Shown here: positions 5,605 to 8,111 of the stretch, one piece after another
Numbering within the stretch: the first letter of the stretch is position 1
Layout of the letters: each line of letters opens with the position of its first letter
Assembly (NCBI GenBank): GCA_949299435.1
Contig: CASGAK010000010.1
Coordinates: forward strand, 1 to 8,111
Direction: 5' to 3'
DNA length: 8,111 nt
From: an uncultured bacterium
Lineage (GTDB): Bacteria > Cyanobacteriota > Vampirovibrionia > Gastranaerophilales > Gastranaerophilaceae
Translations under genes and position numbers: made by a program
The notes under the pieces: model-generated
What the model was told of the DNA's origin: nothing
The model's input: the letters and a program-made list of their open reading frames with translations, nothing else
Database searches by the model: none

Positions 5605-7047
5605 ATGACAGATGTAACAAGAACCATAAAATCCGTTAAATCTAAAAATACGGTAAAAATAAAAGCCCCGATTGTAGAAGCACTTGAAAAAGCGTATGAA
5701 AACCCTACATATCAATTTCATATCCCCGGTCATACTAAGGGGAACGGAACTTTGCCTGATTTTCGCAAACTAATCGGCAAAAAAGCTCTTATGGTCGATA
5801 CAACTGATGAATTTGACGGACTTGGAACGTTACACCCTGCAACAGGTCCGATTAAAGAAGCTCAAGAACTTGCTGCTAAGGCTTTCGGTGCTAAAAAAAC
5901 TTTCTTCTTGCTTAACGGCTCTACTGCCGGCAACCTTGCTATTGCAATGGGATTAACAAAGAAAGGTCAAAGAATTTTAACTAACAGAAACTGTCACAGA
6001 TCAGTTTTGACAGGTATGATTATTTCAGGTGCTGAGCCTTTATGGTTAATTCCCGAAAGATTTGAAGACTGGGGAATTTGGGGAAACGTAAGTCCTGAAA
6101 GCGTTGAAGAACAGCTTAAAGCACATGATGATATCGCTATGGTATGGATTACCAACCCGACTTATGAAGGTGTTGTATCTGATATCAAATCAATTTCAAC
6201 AATTTGTAAAAGATATAATGTGCCATTAATTGTTGATGAAGCCCATGCCTGCCTATGGAACTTTAACAAGCATTTGCCGACACCTGCTTTGCAACTGGGA
6301 GCAGATGCTGTTGTACATTCACTCCACAAAACCGGCGGGTCAATGAGCCAAAGTTCAATGCTACATGTTGCAGAAAATTCTATTTTAGATGTCGATGCGA
6401 TTGAAAAAGCTCTGAAACTTTTGCATACAACAAGTCCTTCTTTAATGCTTCTTGCAAGTCTTGACGCTGCTCGTGCAAATTTAGAAAGCCAAAGAGGTAA
6501 AAATCAGCTTGCTCGTGCTGTTGAGAATGCAAAATATCTTCGTCGCGAAATCGATACAATGGAGCATATTCACCATTTGAAACCTGATTTCGGGTATAAG
6601 ACTGATATTACAAAAGTATTTATAAAAGCTGACGGACTGTCAGGCAAACGTCTTGAATCAATTTTGGAAATAGACTTTAACATAGAAGTCGAAAGTGCAT
6701 CAGATGCAGGACTTTTAATTCTTTCAAATATCGGAAATTCACGTAATGATATCAAATATCTTGCAGAATGTCTGCATAAAATTGACAAAACTAATTATTC
6801 AGATATTTGTTATTTGGAAAACAAAAAGCATATGCCTATGCTTACACCGATTATCAAAATGAATTTACGAGACAGTTTTTACGCAGAAAAAGAAACTATT
6901 CCAAAATCTCAAGCTATTGGCAGAATTGCAGCCGAGGTAATCGCAGAATGTCCTCCGGGAATTGCGATTTTGCTTCCGGGTGAATTGATTACCGAAGCTC
7001 ATCTTCCATATTTGCAGGATTACGAATTTATTGAAGTTATTAAGTAA
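5605..7047 (+). CDS. Orn/Lys/Arg decarboxylase-family PLP enzyme
   Basis: A 480-residue cytosolic fold-type-I PLP enzyme of the Orn/Lys/Arg decarboxylase class, of the compact type (about 480-490 residues, like Bacillus SpeA) that lacks the N-terminal wing domain of the large inducible enzymes. Visible marks: FHIPGHTKG (38-46), LLNGSTAGN (102-110, phosphate binding), NCHRS (129-133, the His that stacks on the cofactor ring), VDEAHA (210-215, Asp211 to the pyridine nitrogen) and HSLHKTGGSMSQSS (238-251, Lys242 forming the Schiff base). The C-terminal domain ends with PPGIAILLPGE (450-460). It probably decarboxylates arginine, lysine or ornithine to a polyamine precursor; substrate is not decided by these motifs. 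I chose the ATG at 5605 because it precedes the family's PIVEAL opening. An upstream in-frame GTG (5518) would run through the divergent porin start and add a spurious hydrophobic segment. There is no ribosome-binding site. Confidence 0.93.
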   Translation: MTDVTRTIKSVKSKNTVKIKAPIVEALEKAYENPTYQFHIPGHTKGNGTLPDFRKLIGKKALMVDTTDEFDGLGTLHPATGPIKEAQELAAKAFGAKKTFFLLNGSTAGNLAIAMGLTKKGQRILTNRNCHRSVLTGMIISGAEPLWLIPERFEDWGIWGNVSPESVEEQLKAHDDIAMVWITNPTYEGVVSDIKSISTICKRYNVPLIVDEAHACLWNFNKHLPTPALQLGADAVVHSLHKTGGSMSQSSMLHVAENSILDVDAIEKALKLLHTTSPSLMLLASLDAARANLESQRGKNQLARAVENAKYLRREIDTMEHIHHLKPDFGYKTDITKVFIKADGLSGKRLESILEIDFNIEVESASDAGLLILSNIGNSRNDIKYLAECLHKIDKTNYSDICYLENKKHMPMLTPIIKMNLRDSFYAEKETIPKSQAIGRIAAEVIAECPPGIAILLPGELITEAHLPYLQDYEFIEVIK

Positions 7048-7117
7048 GCGAATTAAACTTTTTCAGCATTACACAACTATTGTAAAAATAGAAAGTTTTG
7101 GCATGAAACAATTTCTG

Positions 7118-7345
7118 TTAAATGTCATTTCTTGTGTTGTATAATTGTTCAAATTTTATATTCAGAGCTTGCAAAATAGGAACCAGTGTGGATATCCTCA
7201 TATCTATCAGCCCTTTTTCAATTTTAGAAATATGCTGTCTTTGCAGACCTGTTTTTTCGGCAAGCTCTTCTTGCGACCAATTAAGACGACTTCTTTCTGC
7301 CCTCAAATTATTTCCGATTTGCACCTTAATATTTTCGTTTTGCAT
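7118..7345 (-). CDS. Small XRE-family helix-turn-helix regulator
   Basis: A 75-residue, single-domain Cro/CI-type DNA-binding protein. The helix-turn-helix runs from SQEELAEKTG (24-33) to the recognition helix RQHISKIEKG (36-45), then a third conserved stretch STLVPILQALNI (52-63) typical of HTH_3 domains. No sensor or oligomerisation domain follows, so it probably dimerises through the same fold. I start it at the ATG at 7345, preceded by AGAGAG 7 nt upstream. An in-frame TTG at 7375 would add ten residues, but it overlaps the TATAAT promoter box and so is probably not transcribed. It is convergent with the decarboxylase, 70 bp away, with no strong terminator between them. Its targets are unknown; its own promoter region is one candidate. 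Confidence 0.88.
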   Translation of the reverse strand: MQNENIKVQIGNNLRAERSRLNWSQEELAEKTGLQRQHISKIEKGLIDMRISTLVPILQALNIKFEQLYNTRNDI

Positions 7346-7352
7346 ATTAAAA

Positions 7353-7358
7353 CTCTCT
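7353..7358 (-). promoter_or_regulatory. Ribosome-binding site of the XRE regulator
   Basis: AGAGAG on the minus strand (complement of 7353-7358), 7 nt before the ATG at 7345. It is a partial Shine-Dalgarno match but supports this start over the upstream TTG. Confidence 0.45.
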
Positions 7359-7366
7359 TTATGAGC

Positions 7367-7396
7367 ATTATACAATTTAACTTACTAAATACGCAA
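7367..7396 (-). promoter_or_regulatory. Probable promoter of the XRE regulator
   Basis: A perfect TATAAT on the minus strand (complement of 7367-7372) has TTGCGT (complement of 7391-7396) 18 bp upstream; the -35 is a weak match. The leader is short, about 15 nt, and contains the AGAGAG ribosome-binding site. Confidence 0.45.
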
Positions 7397-7421
7397 ATAA
7401 TTTATAATTCTATTCATAAAT

Positions 7422-7446
7422 AAAAAATGCTACTTTCTTTTAAAGT
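7422..7446 (-). terminator. Weak intrinsic terminator after the HD-GYP gene
   Basis: On the minus strand ACTTT-AAAAG-AAAGT (complement of 7432-7446) forms a 5-bp stem, followed after 4 nt by TTTTTT (complement of 7422-7427). The stem is AT-rich and short, so termination is uncertain. The location, 26 bp after the HD-GYP stop, fits. Confidence 0.3.
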
Positions 7447-7472
7447 GTATATTTTTCAATCAATAAAAAACC

Positions 7473-8111
7473 TTAAATACTTGTAGATAATGACGGTGCA
7501 ATCGTGATAAATTGTCTTACTAAATCGCTGTCCCATTGAGAGCCTGCACCCATTTTCAAAATTTCACAAGCCTTTTCGACACCTAATCCTTTACGATAAG
7601 GTCTGTCCGAAATCAACGCGTGGAAGGCATCTGCAACAGCTACAATCCTTGCAGATAGCGGTATTTCTTCTCCTTTTAATTTTTCGGGATATCCTGAGCC
7701 GTCATAATGCTCATGGTGATATTTTACCATCGGAATTAAATCACGCAAAGCTTCATTTGGTGCAAGCACTTTTTCAGCACCGATTACAGGGTGTTGTTTC
7801 ATCACTTCCCACTCATCATCTGAAAGATGAGAAGGCTTTTTCAATACATTTTCAGGAATACCGATTTTGCCGACATCATGCAATAATGCTCCTAATTTTA
7901 TTCTTTGTACTTCGTCTTCAGGAAGATTTATCGCTCGTGCAAGAGCTTCTGAATACCTTGATACAGAGGTTGAATGACCTTTGGTATACGGATCTTTCGC
8001 ATCTATCGCTCCAGCTAATGATGTCACCATTTCCATCAGATGATTTTGAGAGCTTATTTGCTCATTATTGAATTTATGTACAAGTTCTTCTTCAAAATTA
8101 ATACCCATTTG
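7473..8111 (-). CDS. HD-GYP domain protein, N-terminus cut by the right edge
   Basis: The last 211-212 residues of an HD-GYP protein, the family of cyclic-di-GMP phosphodiesterases. Counting from the methionine at 8108: GHSTSVSRYS (44-53, metal ligand His45), HDVGKIGIPE (77-86, the HD pair 77-78 and Lys81), KQHP (104-107, His106), YHHEHYDGSGYP (130-141, carrying the GYP signature), and VADAFHALISDRPYR (158-172, Asp160). All expected metal ligands are present, so it should be active. The common FDAL in the last motif is FHAL here, a change not at a metal ligand. The methionine at 8108 may be internal: the frame stays open to the edge (CAA precedes it), no ribosome-binding site can be seen, and such domains usually follow a receiver, GAF or membrane sensor. 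Product: c-di-GMP to pGpG or GMP, affecting adhesion or motility. Confidence 0.92.
   Translation of the reverse strand, partial: QMGINFEEELVHKFNNEQISSQNHLMEMVTSLAGAIDAKDPYTKGHSTSVSRYSEALARAINLPEDEVQRIKLGALLHDVGKIGIPENVLKKPSHLSDDEWEVMKQHPVIGAEKVLAPNEALRDLIPMVKYHHEHYDGSGYPEKLKGEEIPLSARIVAVADAFHALISDRPYRKGLGVEKACEILKMGAGSQWDSDLVRQFITIAPSLSTSI

Noticed and set aside
7055..7098. Possible terminator AAACTTT/AAAGTTT between decarboxylase and XRE regulator
   Set aside because: Seven AT-rich base pairs around a 30-nt loop with no proper U tract; not convincing.
7346..7375. Ten-residue longer XRE regulator starting at a TTG (7375)
   Set aside because: The TTG overlaps the TATAAT promoter box, and the ATG at 7345 has its own ribosome-binding site.
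7649..8071. 140-residue plus-strand open frame opposite the HD-GYP gene
   Set aside because: It lies entirely antisense to a well-conserved HD-GYP domain and has no recognisable motif or ribosome-binding site.
1..8111. CRISPR array, tRNA, rRNA, insertion sequence or prophage genes
   Set aside because: No regularly spaced repeats, tRNA-like cloverleaf, transposase motif, terminal repeats or phage structural genes were seen on either strand.

Overview
The window is an AT-rich (by eye about one third GC), densely coded stretch of a Gram-negative-type bacterial chromosome. It has nine protein genes: seven complete, and two cut by the window edges. A signal-peptide-bearing outer-membrane porin and an OmpA-type peptidoglycan-binding protein show a diderm cell. 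The mixture of Firmicutes-like genes (UPF0210/PFL family, zf-trcl zinc ribbon, SpeA/Cad-type decarboxylase of about 480 residues) with a porin, in an AT-rich genome, is what I would expect of a gut Melainabacteria/Vampirovibrionia (Gastranaerophilales) genome. That assignment is inference; no rRNA or marker gene is present to prove it.

Layout. At the left edge is the first 20 codons of a minus-strand gene with its own promoter (1-138). Next, on the minus strand and read right to left from a good sigma70-type promoter at 3140-3168, is a three-gene operon. It encodes a MotA/TolQ/ExbB-like channel subunit resembling ZorA (3116-2211), a MotB/OmpA-like stator resembling ZorB (2198-1500), and a UPF0210/DUF711 'PFL family' protein (1507-146) whose GTG start overlaps the preceding stop. 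Divergent from the operon is an unrecognised 102-residue protein (3316-3624). It converges on a zinc-ribbon protein (3994-3701) across a perfect 16-bp-stem bidirectional terminator (3641-3674). A structured, comparatively GC-rich intergenic island (about 4095-4222) separates the zinc-ribbon gene from a porin gene (5542-4223). The porin is divergent from an Orn/Lys/Arg decarboxylase-family PLP enzyme (5605-7047); only 62 bp separate them, and both promoters sit so close to the start codons that leaderless or near-leaderless messages are predicted. The right end holds a small XRE-type regulator (7345-7118) and the C-terminal part of an HD-GYP domain protein (8111-7473), both on the minus strand.

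The most notable item is the ZorA/ZorB-like pair. Zorya anti-phage systems use a ZorAB proton-driven inner-membrane motor with a long ZorA cytoplasmic tail plus ZorC/ZorD or ZorE effectors. Here the tail is short (about 100 residues after the last membrane segment), no ZorC/D/E-type gene is adjacent, and the third operon gene is a UPF0210 protein. This may be an ion-driven envelope motor that is not Zorya proper, or a minimal Zorya-related system with an unconventional partner. The other genes look like ordinary chromosomal housekeeping or signalling genes.
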